64,000 nt of DNA from Anaeromyxobacter sp. Fw109-5 (GTDB taxonomy: Bacteria; Myxococcota; Myxococcia; Myxococcales; Anaeromyxobacteraceae): the NCBI RefSeq assembly GCF_000017505.1, contig NC_009675.1, forward strand, positions 4,654,501-4,718,500, read 5' to 3'. Both the position numbers and the translations under genes were made by a program. Numbering within the stretch: the first letter of the stretch is position 1; each line of letters opens with the position of its first letter. The notes below the pieces were generated by a model. The model was not told the origin of the DNA. It saw nothing but the letters and a program-made list of their open reading frames with translations, and did not search any database. Below, in pieces: positions 28,946-38,600 of the stretch.

Positions 28946-29085
28946 GCGACGTTCGTGCGCGTCGATCTCGATGGCGAGGGACGCATCACCGACGCGCAGA
29001 CGTTCTTCTTCGATGCGCCGGGCGTGGTCGCGCCGATCTCGACGGCCGGAGTCCTCGAGCGCCACGGCTTCTGGTCGGCTGGCGG
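28946..29085 (+). pseudogene. C-terminal tail of a second metallophosphoesterase
   Basis: The plus-strand translation ATFVRVDLDGEGRITDAQTF, then FFDAPGVVAPISTAGVLERHG, aligns with the last ~45 residues of the phosphoesterase at 24434-25825 (PTFVRVDLEPDGRI, FFDGPANVEPITTAGVIERLG). There is no upstream phosphoesterase core: the sequence before it is IS256 debris. It is therefore a truncated paralogue in the opposite orientation. Confidence 0.7.
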
Positions 29086-29144
29086 AGCACCACGTAGGGC
29101 GCCCCGTGCGGCCTTGGGTGCCGCTCGAGCGCACCGCGCTCGAA

Positions 29145-29432
29145 CTACACGAGCCTGCCCAGCAGCTTCAGGACGACGCCGCCCAGGTCCTCGATCTCGG
29201 CGGCGAGCCGGTTCACCCGTTGCTGGTCGGACGCGCTGCTCTGCACGATCGTCATGAGCCGCTTTAGCCTCTCGACGTCGCCCTGCTTGGGGAAGAGAGC
29301 CTTAACTTCATCGTCCTTCAGCCGTGTTAGGGACGACACCTTCGCGGCGAGCTCGTCGTCCGTCTTCCTTCTCGCGCGGTCCAGCGGGATGTCCACCTCG
29401 GTCCAGTCGATCGGCATCGGCTTCTCCGTCAT
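29145..29432 (-). CDS. Small charged protein of unknown function
   Basis: 95 residues. Begins MTEKPMPIDWTEVDIPLDRA and is mostly charged helix, with no signal peptide, membrane segment or known motif. Its ATG overlaps the stop of the lipoprotein gene upstream (ATGA), so the two are co-translated. Probably a cytoplasmic partner of that lipoprotein gene product or an unrelated co-expressed protein; I do not recognise the family. Confidence 0.6.
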   Translation of the reverse strand: MTEKPMPIDWTEVDIPLDRARRKTDDELAAKVSSLTRLKDDEVKALFPKQGDVERLKRLMTIVQSSASDQQRVNRLAAEIEDLGGVVLKLLGRLV

Positions 29433-30052
29433 TCGCGCAGCGACTCGATCACTTTCTTGATTGCAGCCTCGTTCTCCTCGAAGGCGTCCTTGCCGGCCGT
29501 CATAAGGCCGACCACCTTCTCCACCTTGTCGAGAGCGGCGGCGAGCGTGCGATCGACGTGGATCGCGCCCAGCGCTCCTTCCTGCGTCGACGTCGTCTCG
29601 GCGTGCGCATCGAGCAGCGCGGTGATTGCGGCGTTCGATGCAGTGACGCCGTCATACTCGGCCTCCACGCGGCGTGCGAGCTCGCGCTCGAGATCGTCGA
29701 GCGGTCGCATCATCTCCGCCCGACGCTGGTCGATCCGCCTCTGGATCCTCTGGCCGAGGCCGACGAGGACCTCGACGCGATCCGCCGGCGTCTGAGCAGA
29801 CGCCAAGATCTTCTGGATCGCCGGTTCGTCCAGGACGTTCTTCGCATACGCCGGAATCCACTCGTCCTGGACGAACCGATCCACGTGTTCCCGCTTTGCG
29901 TCGAAGTAGGCACGGATCGTCGCGAGATGCGCCGCTCGCAGCGCCGCGACCCGGCTCCCCAGCTCACGCGAGAGCGCCGGCGCCTGATTCGGCACGTGGA
30001 CGCACGCCGGCAGCGCCACCAGCAAAGCCCCCACGATCGCAACTCGCCTCAT
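29429..30052 (-). CDS. Predicted lipoprotein
   Basis: 207 residues from the ATG at 30052, with GGAGG six bases upstream; the frame upstream is open but not protein-like. A signal peptide with lipobox LPAC (VALLVALPAC-type, Cys near residue 17) is clear. The mature part is almost entirely alpha-helical and charged (IRAYFDAKREHVDRFVQDEW; RRIDQRRAEMMRPLDDLERE), suggesting coiled-coil in the periplasm. First gene of a two-gene operon with the 95-residue protein. Function unknown. Confidence 0.72.
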   Translation of the reverse strand: MRRVAIVGALLVALPACVHVPNQAPALSRELGSRVAALRAAHLATIRAYFDAKREHVDRFVQDEWIPAYAKNVLDEPAIQKILASAQTPADRVEVLVGLGQRIQRRIDQRRAEMMRPLDDLERELARRVEAEYDGVTASNAAITALLDAHAETTSTQEGALGAIHVDRTLAAALDKVEKVVGLMTAGKDAFEENEAAIKKVIESLRE

Positions 30053-30200
30053 GTCGCACCTCCAACACGGGATGTGGTCCTCACTCGACGATCTCGTCCT
30101 CAGCCGACCCGCAGGCGGGCGCCCTCTCGACGCGACAGGTACCATGGGACACCACAGTCGTGGCCCGATTGCGAGAGTGAGCGCCGAAGGGTGCGCCGCG

Positions 30201-30379
30201 TTACGGTGGGCCACGCAGTTTTCTCGTGTCCTTTAGCTTCTTCAAATTGTCGTAGTCCTTTGCCCTCGCGGCCTGCACCCGCACCACATCCGGATCTGTC
30301 GACGTCTGCACAAGAGCTGTAGGGCGTCAGCGTTCGTCATGCGCTGCAGGACGCGCCTCCTGAGCTCGGCGTCTTTCAT
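30201..30379 (-). pseudogene. Possible small gene with a frameshift
   Basis: An ATG at 30379 with GAAGGG upstream encodes MKDAELRRRVLQRMTNADAL then QLL. A one-base slip near 30317 would continue into VQTSTDPDVVRVQAARAKDY and DNLKKLKDTRKLRG, ending at a TAA at 30201. Both halves are charged and protein-like, while each single frame is not. No family recognised. The rest of the interval 30053-30710 shows no supported gene. Confidence 0.3.
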
Positions 30380-30710
30380 CGGTGCACCCTTCACTGGGCT
30401 TGATCCGATGAAGTGGACGCCAGCCGTAAGGGAGATACGGTGGTCTGCCCCGGCGAGGTCGAGCGCTCGTTCCCGGCCGCGTTGAACGCCGGCATACTCG
30501 GGCGCTCGCGCCCAGGCAGGGACGAACGGTAGCGAGACAGCCGACTGGCTCCTCCAGACGGAACCTCGCTCGTCGCAGACGCGGTGAGCGTCGCAGATGG
30601 CCACGGTATCGCCGCCTACAGGCAGGCAGGACGGGGGGTTCGACGCCGCGCGGTCACCTGCCGCGCGAGAGTCGCTTGTTGGGGACGCGTCGCGCTCGTC
30701 TGAATCACGG

Positions 30711-31659
30711 TCAGGTCAACGCGACGGGGGGCAGCGGCGGTGGCGTCGCCGCGGCGATCGCGCACAGCCGGTCGACCGGCAGCGCCGCCCTGAGAACCGT
30801 CAAATACTCCTCCCGCGTGAGCGGGCCATCGTCCGATGAATCGCGGCAGATCCGAAGCCGGACGAGCCGTTCCCTGTTTGCCGTCAGAGCGATCGGGACA
30901 TGGCGTCGGCGGGAGGGAGTGAGCGATCCTACGGCGCCGCCTTCGACGTCACAATCCTCGATCGGAACCCTCGACCGAACGGCGCACCTCGCCAGGACCG
31001 ACCAGCGTGAGTCGAATTCGCTCCACTGGTCCTCTATCCTGCCGCTGCCGTGGCCGATTACGGGAGGCATTAACACCGTACACTTCCGCCACAATGGCGG
31101 CTCGAGCACGGTCTCAAGCTCCCATCGGACACCATCCGTGCTCGACGCCAGGATGACGATCCATGCGCTCTTCTCGGCCCATTCGCGCACGGTCTCCTTC
31201 CAGTCGCCTAAGACCTCGATCTCCGAAGCCGGGATTCGCACGGGCTTAACACCAGGCCTGCGTAGCGCCACAAGGCGACACGCGCCCGTCAGAAGCAGAT
31301 CGATTTCGTCAATGATGGTGCGGCACTGAATCCGGAACGCCACCACTTTCTGCACCGTGAATGTTGCGGTCCTCCTCCTTGAACGAGCGGAGGACGAGGA
31401 CGGGAGGCAACCTAGAGACATCGTGCTCGAGGCGGCGGAGCATTCGAGCCGCAACGTTCCAGGTCCAATTTCCGAACGTGACGAACCCAGCAGGTACCAC
31501 GAAATTCTGGGCCCCCCTGAAGAACCCATCCTTGTCTATTTTGAACCAGCACCACAGGAATGAGACCGCCGTCGCCACATAGGCTACGACCGCGAGTGCG
31601 CGACCCAATAGCAGAACCGCCCAACCGATTGTCTTGCGCAACAGAAGGGCGCCGGTCAT
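30711..31659 (-). pseudogene. Membrane-anchored TIR-like protein, frameshifted
   Basis: An ATG at 31659 (GAGGG upstream) opens a protein with two N-terminal hydrophobic segments (IGWAVLLLGRALAVVAYVAT; FVVPAGFVTFGNW), then PPVLVLRSFKEEDR. That frame ends soon after. The next frame carries the rest: VVAFRIQCRTIIDEIDLLL, GACRLVALRRPG, EKSAWIVILASSTDGVRWEL, and a helical tail. One extra base in the TT at 31364-31365 explains the break and gives EEDRTFTVQKVVAF. The soluble part looks like a diverged TIR/TIR-like fold (LRSF at strand A, WEL at the catalytic position). The gene is disrupted as read. Confidence 0.6.
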
Positions 31660-31917
31660 TCACTTTCCCTCGCCGCACGTCGACGGGCTCCTCTGGTCGG
31701 TTGCTGGACGCATCTTTGCGCAATTCCATAGCGCCGTCGTGCCGCCTACGGGGCAGGTCAGTCTTGAGGTTCGACATCGTGGTCGTTCAGTGGCCCGTCG
31801 AACGACGGCTGGTGTGTGGTCAAGTCGGACAACTCCCCGATTCGCGGCGGCGCCATGCAGACGACCGCACTTGCCTGGGCTTGATCGAGTTCTGTGACAG
31901 GTGGCCACGCCGCAACT

Positions 31918-32328
31918 TCACGAGAACAGAGCTGGGCAGAGCAGTCGTCGGTGGCCCCGGCTACTCCCGAGTCGGTATCTGGCGCAGCGTCCGCAGAAAC
32001 TCGCCGTCTTCACCATCAGCCGCCGTCGACCGACACGGACGACCCCGGGCATTGCGCCTCGCCGGATTCGCATGTACAGCGCCCGTGGGGTCGTCCTGAG
32101 CAGCGCACCAGCCTTGCGAATCGTCATCAAAGGCGGGAGCGCATCCTGCGCACCGCTCGCGGTCTCGTCGCTAACGATCGGCTCGCTCCCTCTCGTCGTT
32201 GCGATGAGCTCCTGTACGTCGCACCGGAGCGCTCGCAGTTCGGCGAGTATCGCCTCCCCGACTCGCACCTGGGTTGCGGTGAGCTCGGCGTCCAGAAGTC
32301 GCAGCCGCGGCGGATTTCGGTGGTTCAT
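31918..32328 (-). CDS. Excisionase-like helix-turn-helix protein
   Basis: 136 residues from the ATG at 32328 with AGGAG five bases upstream. The N-terminal half is helical (QVRVGEAILAELRALRCDVQ). The C-terminal half has a MerR/excisionase-type DNA-binding domain: LMTIRKAGALLRTTPRALYM followed by RIRRGAMPGVVRVGRR, the usual winged pattern. Such proteins regulate or direct excision of mobile elements, but no integrase is visible nearby. May be an orphan of the island's mobile history. Confidence 0.6.
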   Translation of the reverse strand: MNHRNPPRLRLLDAELTATQVRVGEAILAELRALRCDVQELIATTRGSEPIVSDETASGAQDALPPLMTIRKAGALLRTTPRALYMRIRRGAMPGVVRVGRRRLMVKTASFCGRCARYRLGSSRGHRRLLCPALFS

Positions 32329-32559
32329 GACGCTCCTCACGTTGGGCTGCACCCTCGCACGGCCGTGAGTGTGAACGACCTCATTGCCGGCCCGCATGTC
32401 CGATCGCGGTCCGGCGACTGCCGTGGACGGGAGTTCCGTCGCATACACCTGCGCCACAACTCCCGTCCACGCCTAATCACGATTGTACAGATTGACCCGC
32501 CTGCCGATTGCGTTGCGTAATTCTACGAATCCGAAGGCCAGAGGTTCAAACTTCGACTT

Positions 32560-32790
32560 CGGCTACCTCGACCCGCCCTACGATCCGCACGCTCGCGTGC
32601 TGCGCAAGGGCGTGGGTCTTCGTGGTGGTGCTGGGGTACAGCAGGCACATGTTCGCGAAAGATGATCTCCCATCAGACCACGGAGACGTGGCTCGGTCTC
32701 CATGTCGAGGCGTTCTGGTGGGTGGAAAGCGGCGGAAGGCCGCCCTGCGCGCTCATGCGGTCATCGTGAACGGCGAGCGGACACGCGGCG
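32560..32790 (+). mobile_element. IS21-family IstA transposase relic
   Basis: Plus-strand frames read AWVFVVVLGYSRHMFA, then, after a shift, TTETWLGLHVEAFWW, matching the IstA DDE core (VLGYSRHMF...ETWL.LHVEAF). A preceding extra G (AAGGGCG near 32607-32610) and further slips break the frame, so it is dead. It lies just before the first core gene at 32875 and marks the right border of the defence island. The stretch 32329-32559 before it has no gene that I can support. Confidence 0.62.
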
Positions 32791-32874
32791 CGGAGCGGCT
32801 CGAGGGCCGGTGGGTCGCCCGCGCGTCCGTGCCTCCCGTATGATGTCTCTTCGGCCGCGAACCGGGACCTCAGC

Positions 32875-35673
32875 ATGCTCACCCTGCTCCTCTCCGCCCA
32901 CGACGGCGGCACCGCCTGGCGTCACCTGCTCGCCGAGGGCGAGGCGCGCGCCGGGTTCGAGCCGGTCGGCCCGCTCGGCCTCGTGCGCCGGCTCGGGCGT
33001 ATCGTCGGAATCCCGGCGGAGCTCGCGACCGCGCCAGAGCGGCTCGCCTCCTACGGCCTCCGGCTCGACGCGCACGACGACGGCCGCTCCCGGTCCTACT
33101 CGGCGTCCCGCAGGCAGGATCCGTTCGGGGTCGCCCGCTACCTGCTCGGCCTGCGCGACGCCCTCCGCCTCCTCGGCTGGGACGGCGGCGCGCTCGATGG
33201 GAGCGCGCGGCTCGCCGATCTCGCGGCGCTCGAGCAGCTCGGGCCGCCGCTTCCTGCGAGCCTGCCGGACGTCATCGCGGAGCTGACCGACGGCGTCGTC
33301 GCCCACGGCAAGCTCCCGTTCCCGGTCCGGATCGAGCTCTGCGCGTCGCGCCGCGCCTTCCCTCCGCTGTTCCGGCGGCTCCTCGACGCGCTCGCGGGCG
33401 CGGGAGCGACGGTCGTGGACGCGGGCGAGGCCGTGGCGACGGCACCGGCCGACACCGACCTCGGTACCGTGCAGCGTGCCCTGCTCGATGGGCGCTCGGA
33501 GCGGCCCGCGCTCGAGGGCGACGGCACCTTCCTCCTCCTGGAGGCCGATACGCCGCTCGAGGCCGCCGAGCTGACCGCGTCGCTCGCCCGAACGCGGCCG
33601 CTGCCGCAGGCCACCTTCGTCGTGCCCACCGAGCCCGCCACCCTCGACGCGGCGCTGGCGCGGCAGGGCCTCCCCACGCTCGGAGTCCCGAGCGCCTCTC
33701 ACCTGCGGCCGCACCTGCAGGTGCTCCCGCTCCGGCTCGCCCTCGCCTTCGCGCCCCAGGACCCCTTCCGCGCCGCCGAGCTGCTGCTGCTGCCGGGCGG
33801 CCCGCTCCCGGGCCACGCCCAGCGCGCGCTGCTCGAGGCGCTCGGCGAGATGCCCGGGGTCGGCTCGCCGGCGTGGCGCCGCGCGGTCGAGAATGCGGTC
33901 GCCGCGGAGACGGCGCGGGCCGCCGCGGAAGGGAAGGACGCATCCGTGGCGGCCGCCGCCGGCGCCGCGCTCGGCGAGCGGATCGACGCCTGGTTCGGCG
34001 GCGAGCTCCACTGCCCGGTCGCCGGCATTCCGGCGGCCGCCGCGGCGGCCCTCTGCTCGAGCGTCGCGGCCTGGGCGGGTGGCCGCGTGAGGGGCGCGCT
34101 CGACCGCGCCACCGCGGAGCCCGGCTCCGACGCCCTCGACGACTCGGCGCTCTGGAGTCACGCGGCCGCCGTCGCGCGGACTCTGGAACAGCTCCTCGTG
34201 GCACGCCCACCCGGCGAGCGGCTGCCGCAGCAATCGCTCATGCAGCTCCACGGGCTCGCGGTGGGTAGCGGTTCGGAGGTCGCCGCCTTCGATGGCGAGA
34301 GCGGTCGCCCAGCGGTGGTGCCCCACCCTGCGGGCGTGACCGCGCCCTGCGCCGAAACCGTCTGGTGGGGGTTCGTCTCCGACGCGGACCACGGGCCCGC
34401 GCCGGACCCGTGGACCGGGGTCGAGCGCGAGGCGCTCCGGCGCGCGGGGGTCGCCCTCCCGGATCCGGGCGAGCAGCGCGCGCTCGAGGCCGAGGGCTGG
34501 CGCCGCCCGATCCTCGGCGCGCGCGAGCGCGCGATCCTCGTCCGCTGGCGGCTCGCAGGCGCCGATCTGGCCGGCGCGCACCCGTTCCTCGACGAGCTGT
34601 CGTCCCGCCTCGCCGACGGCGCGCTGCGCCGGTGCACCCTCGCGTCCGAGCACGTCCTCGCCAGAGCCGGGGACGCGAGCTGGAACGCGGCTACCGTCGA
34701 GGTCGCGCCGGCCAGCATCATGACGCAGCGCCCGGCCTGGAAGGTCCCGCCGCAGACGCTCGTGCCGGCGGGGACGCTGTCGTCCACCTCCCTCGAGGCG
34801 TTCCTGGGATGCCCTTTCAAGTGGGCGCTCCGGTACCAGGCCCAGCTCAAGCCTGGCCAGGGCGTGAACCTCCCGGACGGAAACCGGCTCCTCGGCGACT
34901 TCGCGCACCGCGTGCTGCAGGACATGCTGTGCGGGGATGAGAAGCTCGACTTCGCCGCGGCGACCGCCGAGGACGCACGCGCCTGGGCCCGGAAGGCGTT
35001 CGACGCGCGGGTGGGGCTCGAGGCGGCCCGGCTCGTCCGGCGCGGCGGCGAAGTCGAGCTCGACCGCGCCCGCACCGTCGTCGCAACGGCCGCGGCCTCG
35101 CTCCTCGAGTTCCTGAAGCGCACCGGGTGGAGGCCGGTTGAGGCGGAGCGCGAGGTGAACGGCACGTTCGCGGGCGTGCCCGCCTCCGGCTTCGTCGATC
35201 TCGTCGTCGAGAAGGACGGGGTCGAGGCGATCCTGGACCTCAAGCTCTCGGGGCTCCGCTACCGGCAGGAGGAGCTCGAGGAAGGTCAGGCGCTCCAGAT
35301 CGCGCTCTACGCGTCGCTCCTCGGGACGCGCGGCAGGAAGCTCCCCCCCGCCGGCTTCTTCGTCCTCGACGACGGGCAGCTCCTCACGACGGACGCGAAG
35401 GCCTTCCCGGGCGCGACGGTCGTGGATGGCCCGGGGACGGAGGCGACGCTGAAGGGTTCGGAGGACGGCTTCCGCTACTGGCAGAAGGTCCTCGCGACGG
35501 GGCTCGTCCCGTCGATGCGGGAGGGACTGGACTGGGCGGCGGAGGTCGGCGCCGCCGCGGGGCCGCCGCCCGATGAGGACTCCCTGGCGCGGCGCCCGCC
35601 GCCGTGCCGCTACTGCGACTACAAGCCGGTGTGTGTGCCGCCCCCGCCGAAGGACGAGGAGGCCACGGCGTGA
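32875..35673 (+). CDS. addB: AddB-like nuclease/inactive helicase subunit
   Basis: 932 residues. The N-terminal two thirds are an inactive helicase-like part without a Walker A motif. The C-terminal part is a RecB-type PD-(D/E)xK nuclease: SSTSLEAFLGCPFKWALRYQ, FAHRVLQDML, and ILDLKLSGL with the catalytic Asp/Lys near 785. Four cysteines for an iron-sulfur cluster are seen: one in FLGCPF and CRYCDYKPVC at 911-920. This matches AddB, which with AddA resects double-strand breaks for RecA loading at Chi-like sites. Its stop overlaps the addA start (GTGA). Confidence 0.8.
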   Translation: MLTLLLSAHDGGTAWRHLLAEGEARAGFEPVGPLGLVRRLGRIVGIPAELATAPERLASYGLRLDAHDDGRSRSYSASRRQDPFGVARYLLGLRDALRLLGWDGGALDGSARLADLAALEQLGPPLPASLPDVIAELTDGVVAHGKLPFPVRIELCASRRAFPPLFRRLLDALAGAGATVVDAGEAVATAPADTDLGTVQRALLDGRSERPALEGDGTFLLLEADTPLEAAELTASLARTRPLPQATFVVPTEPATLDAALARQGLPTLGVPSASHLRPHLQVLPLRLALAFAPQDPFRAAELLLLPGGPLPGHAQRALLEALGEMPGVGSPAWRRAVENAVAAETARAAAEGKDASVAAAAGAALGERIDAWFGGELHCPVAGIPAAAAAALCSSVAAWAGGRVRGALDRATAEPGSDALDDSALWSHAAAVARTLEQLLVARPPGERLPQQSLMQLHGLAVGSGSEVAAFDGESGRPAVVPHPAGVTAPCAETVWWGFVSDADHGPAPDPWTGVEREALRRAGVALPDPGEQRALEAEGWRRPILGARERAILVRWRLAGADLAGAHPFLDELSSRLADGALRRCTLASEHVLARAGDASWNAATVEVAPASIMTQRPAWKVPPQTLVPAGTLSSTSLEAFLGCPFKWALRYQAQLKPGQGVNLPDGNRLLGDFAHRVLQDMLCGDEKLDFAAATAEDARAWARKAFDARVGLEAARLVRRGGEVELDRARTVVATAAASLLEFLKRTGWRPVEAEREVNGTFAGVPASGFVDLVVEKDGVEAILDLKLSGLRYRQEELEEGQALQIALYASLLGTRGRKLPPAGFFVLDDGQLLTTDAKAFPGATVVDGPGTEATLKGSEDGFRYWQKVLATGLVPSMREGLDWAAEVGAAAGPPPDEDSLARRPPPCRYCDYKPVCVPPPPKDEEATA

Positions 35674-38600
35674 AGATCGACGTCATCAGCGCGAGCGCCG
35701 GGACGGGGAAGACCCACCGCCTGACCGGCGACCTCACGAAGGCGCTCCTCGACGGATCTGCTCGCCCCGAGGGCGTCGTCGCCATCACCTACACCGTGAA
35801 GGCCGCCGGTGAGCTGGAGAGCCGGATCCGCGAGTCGCTGCTGAAGGCGGGGCGGCCCGAGCTCGCCGCTCGAATCCGCGACGGCTACATCGGGACGATC
35901 CACTCGGTCTGCCAGCGGCTCCTGCGCGAGTTCGCCCTCGAGGCGGGCCTCTCTCCCTGGCTCGAGCCGATCCCCGAGCCCGAGCGGAAGCGGCTGTTCG
36001 ACGTCGCACTGGCGTCGGTGCTCGCCGGACGGGAGGGCCCGCTCAACGAGCTCGCGCGGCGGCTCGAGATCGAGGACTGGAAGGAGATCCTCCTCGAGAT
36101 CGTGGACGCGGGCCGCGCGAACGGCATGGACCGCGCGGCCCTGGAGCGCTCGGCGGCGGCGAGTCGCGCCGGCCTCGAGAAGCTGCTCGGGAAGCCCACC
36201 CTCGACAACGTGACGTACCTCGAGAAGCTCGACCGCACGCTGCGCCCGCTCCTCGCGAAGCTCGAGGAGCAGGCCCGCGAGACGGGCCAGGCGGCGTCGA
36301 AGAAGCGTGCCGCCGCCGCTCGGCGGCTCGTCGCGGACCTCAACCGAGGCCTCGTGCCCTCCTGGAAGAGCCAGTTCCAGCTGGCCCAGGAAGTCGACAT
36401 GAAGAAGCTCCGGACCTGGTCCGCCGAGTACGTGGACCTCGCGAACGAGCACCACGCCAGCGCGGGGTTCCACGACGACGTCCTCGGGATGCAGGCGCAG
36501 CTCTTCGCCCTGGCGGGCGAGGCGCTCGGGACCTTCGTCGCCGAGAAGACCGCCGCGGGCGTCGTCGACTTCGGGGACATGCTCGCGCGCGCCCGTGAGG
36601 TGCTCGAGCGGCCCGCGGTTCGGGAGGCGCTTCGTGACCGCCTCGACCTCGTCCTCGTGGACGAGTTCCAGGACACGTCCCCCCTCCAGCTCGCCGTCGT
36701 GAGCGCCCTCGCCGGCCTGGCGCGCCGGTCGATCTGGGTCGGCGATCGGAAGCAGGCGATCTTCGCGTTCCAGGGTACCGACCCCGAGCTGATGACCGCG
36801 GCGACCGAGGCGGCCCTCGGCGGCCGCACGCCAGACATTCTCGCGTCGTCGTGGCGCTCGCGCCCCGACCTCGTCGCGATGACGTCGGAGCTCTTCGCCC
36901 GCGCCCTCGCACCTCACGGGTTCCCCGACGATCAGGTCCGGATCGTCGCCGCGAAGCCCGACCACCCGAGGCTCCGCGACCAGGGCGCCTTCGAGTGCTG
37001 GCGCTGGATGCCCGAGAAGGTCGAGCGGAACGGGAAGGACGTGAAGGCGTCCGAGCCGGACGCCCTCGGCGCCGGCGTAGCCGAGCTCCTCTCCAATCCG
37101 CCGCTCGTCCGCGAGCGCGGGAACGCCGAGGTGGAGGCGGTCCGCCCGGCGTCGTTCCGCGACGTCGCGATCCTCGCCCGCTCGAACGCCCGGTGCCAGC
37201 AGATCGCCGCCGCGCTCCGTGCGCGCGGCATTCCGGCCAAGGTCTCGCTCGGGGGCGTGACGCTCACGCCCGAGGGCGTCCTCGCCCGCGCGGCGCTCGC
37301 GCTCCTCGCGGATCCGCGCGACGGCGTCGCCGCCCTCCAGGTCGCCTGGCTGGGCGGCGCCGCTTCGTCCGACCCCGACGGCTGGCTCTCGCGCCGGCTC
37401 CTCGAGATCGCGAGCTGGCGCGCCACCGCCAAGGCCGCGGAGGGGAAGGGAGAGCACCGGCCGCCGGCGCCCCTCGCCTTCGAGGACGACGGCCGCGTCG
37501 CGGGGCTGCGCAAGGCCGTCGCCGCCGCCGAGCGGCTCTCGCCGGCGCAGGCCCTCGACCTCGCGCTCCGCACCGCGGGCGTCGCCGAGCTCGTCCGCTC
37601 CTGGCCCGAGCCGGCGCAGCGCGTCGCGAACCTCGAGGCGCTCCGCGCCGAGGCCGCCGCGTACGAGCAGCTCTGCGAGGCGCAGCGCAGCGCGGCGACC
37701 ATGCTCGGTCTCGTCGCCCACCTCGCATCGCTCGACGCAGGAGACGACGCCGGCAAGCAGGCCGCCCCGAGCTCCGAGGACGCCGTCACCGTCCTCACCT
37801 GGCACAAGGCGAAGGGGCTGGAGTGGCCCGTCGTGGTGCTCTCGCACCTCGACTTCAGCCGGGAGCGCGGCGTGTTCGAGGTCGCCGTCGAGCCCGCGCC
37901 GCGGTTCGACTTCGCGCGCCCGCTCGAAGGCCGGTGGGTCCGGTACTGGCCCTGGCCGTACGGAGGCATGAGCAAGGAGCTCGCGCTGCTCGACCGCGCC
38001 CTCGAGACCGCTGAGGCGAGGCGCGCGACCGAGGCGGACCGGCGCGAGCGGCTGCGGCTCCTCTACGTCGGCTTCACGCGGCCGCGCGACCTGCTCGTCC
38101 TCGTGGCGCGCTGCACCGAGAAGAGCGGTCCGGCCACGGCGTCGCTCGACCTGCTCGTCGGCGCGAAGGGCGAGCCGCTCCTCGCGGCGCCGTTCGAGGA
38201 CCAGGCGGGCGCCGCGATCGGCGTCGGGCAGCAGGAGTGGCGCTGCCGCGTGCGGACGCCGTCGGGCCTGCCGCCCGCCACGCCCGCGCCGGCCCGCAGC
38301 GCCGTCCAGTGGTACGCATCGGCGCCGCGCGCGGAGCGCCCCCGCGAGCGGCTCAATCCGTCCGCGGAGCCACTCGCGGGGACGCCGCGAGTGGTCCAGG
38401 TGGAGCGGCTCGGGGGCCGGCACGCCCTCGCCGCGTCCCCGGAGCAGGCGGGCCCGACGGGCGACGCGATCCACGCGTTCCTCGCCGCCGACCAGGGCGG
38501 AACGCAGGAGGCGCGGCTCACCATGGCGACGCGCATCCTGAAGGCGTTCCGGGTCGTCGGCGCCGTCGCGCCCGATACCCTCCTCGCCGCCTCGGACGCC

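Noticed and set aside
31918-32328. An integrative element with this HTH as its excisionase
   Set aside because: No integrase, attachment repeats or conjugation genes are visible within reach.
32555-32600. A tRNA or attachment site at the island border
   Set aside because: No cloverleaf or direct repeat pair is seen; the sequence is IS21 debris.
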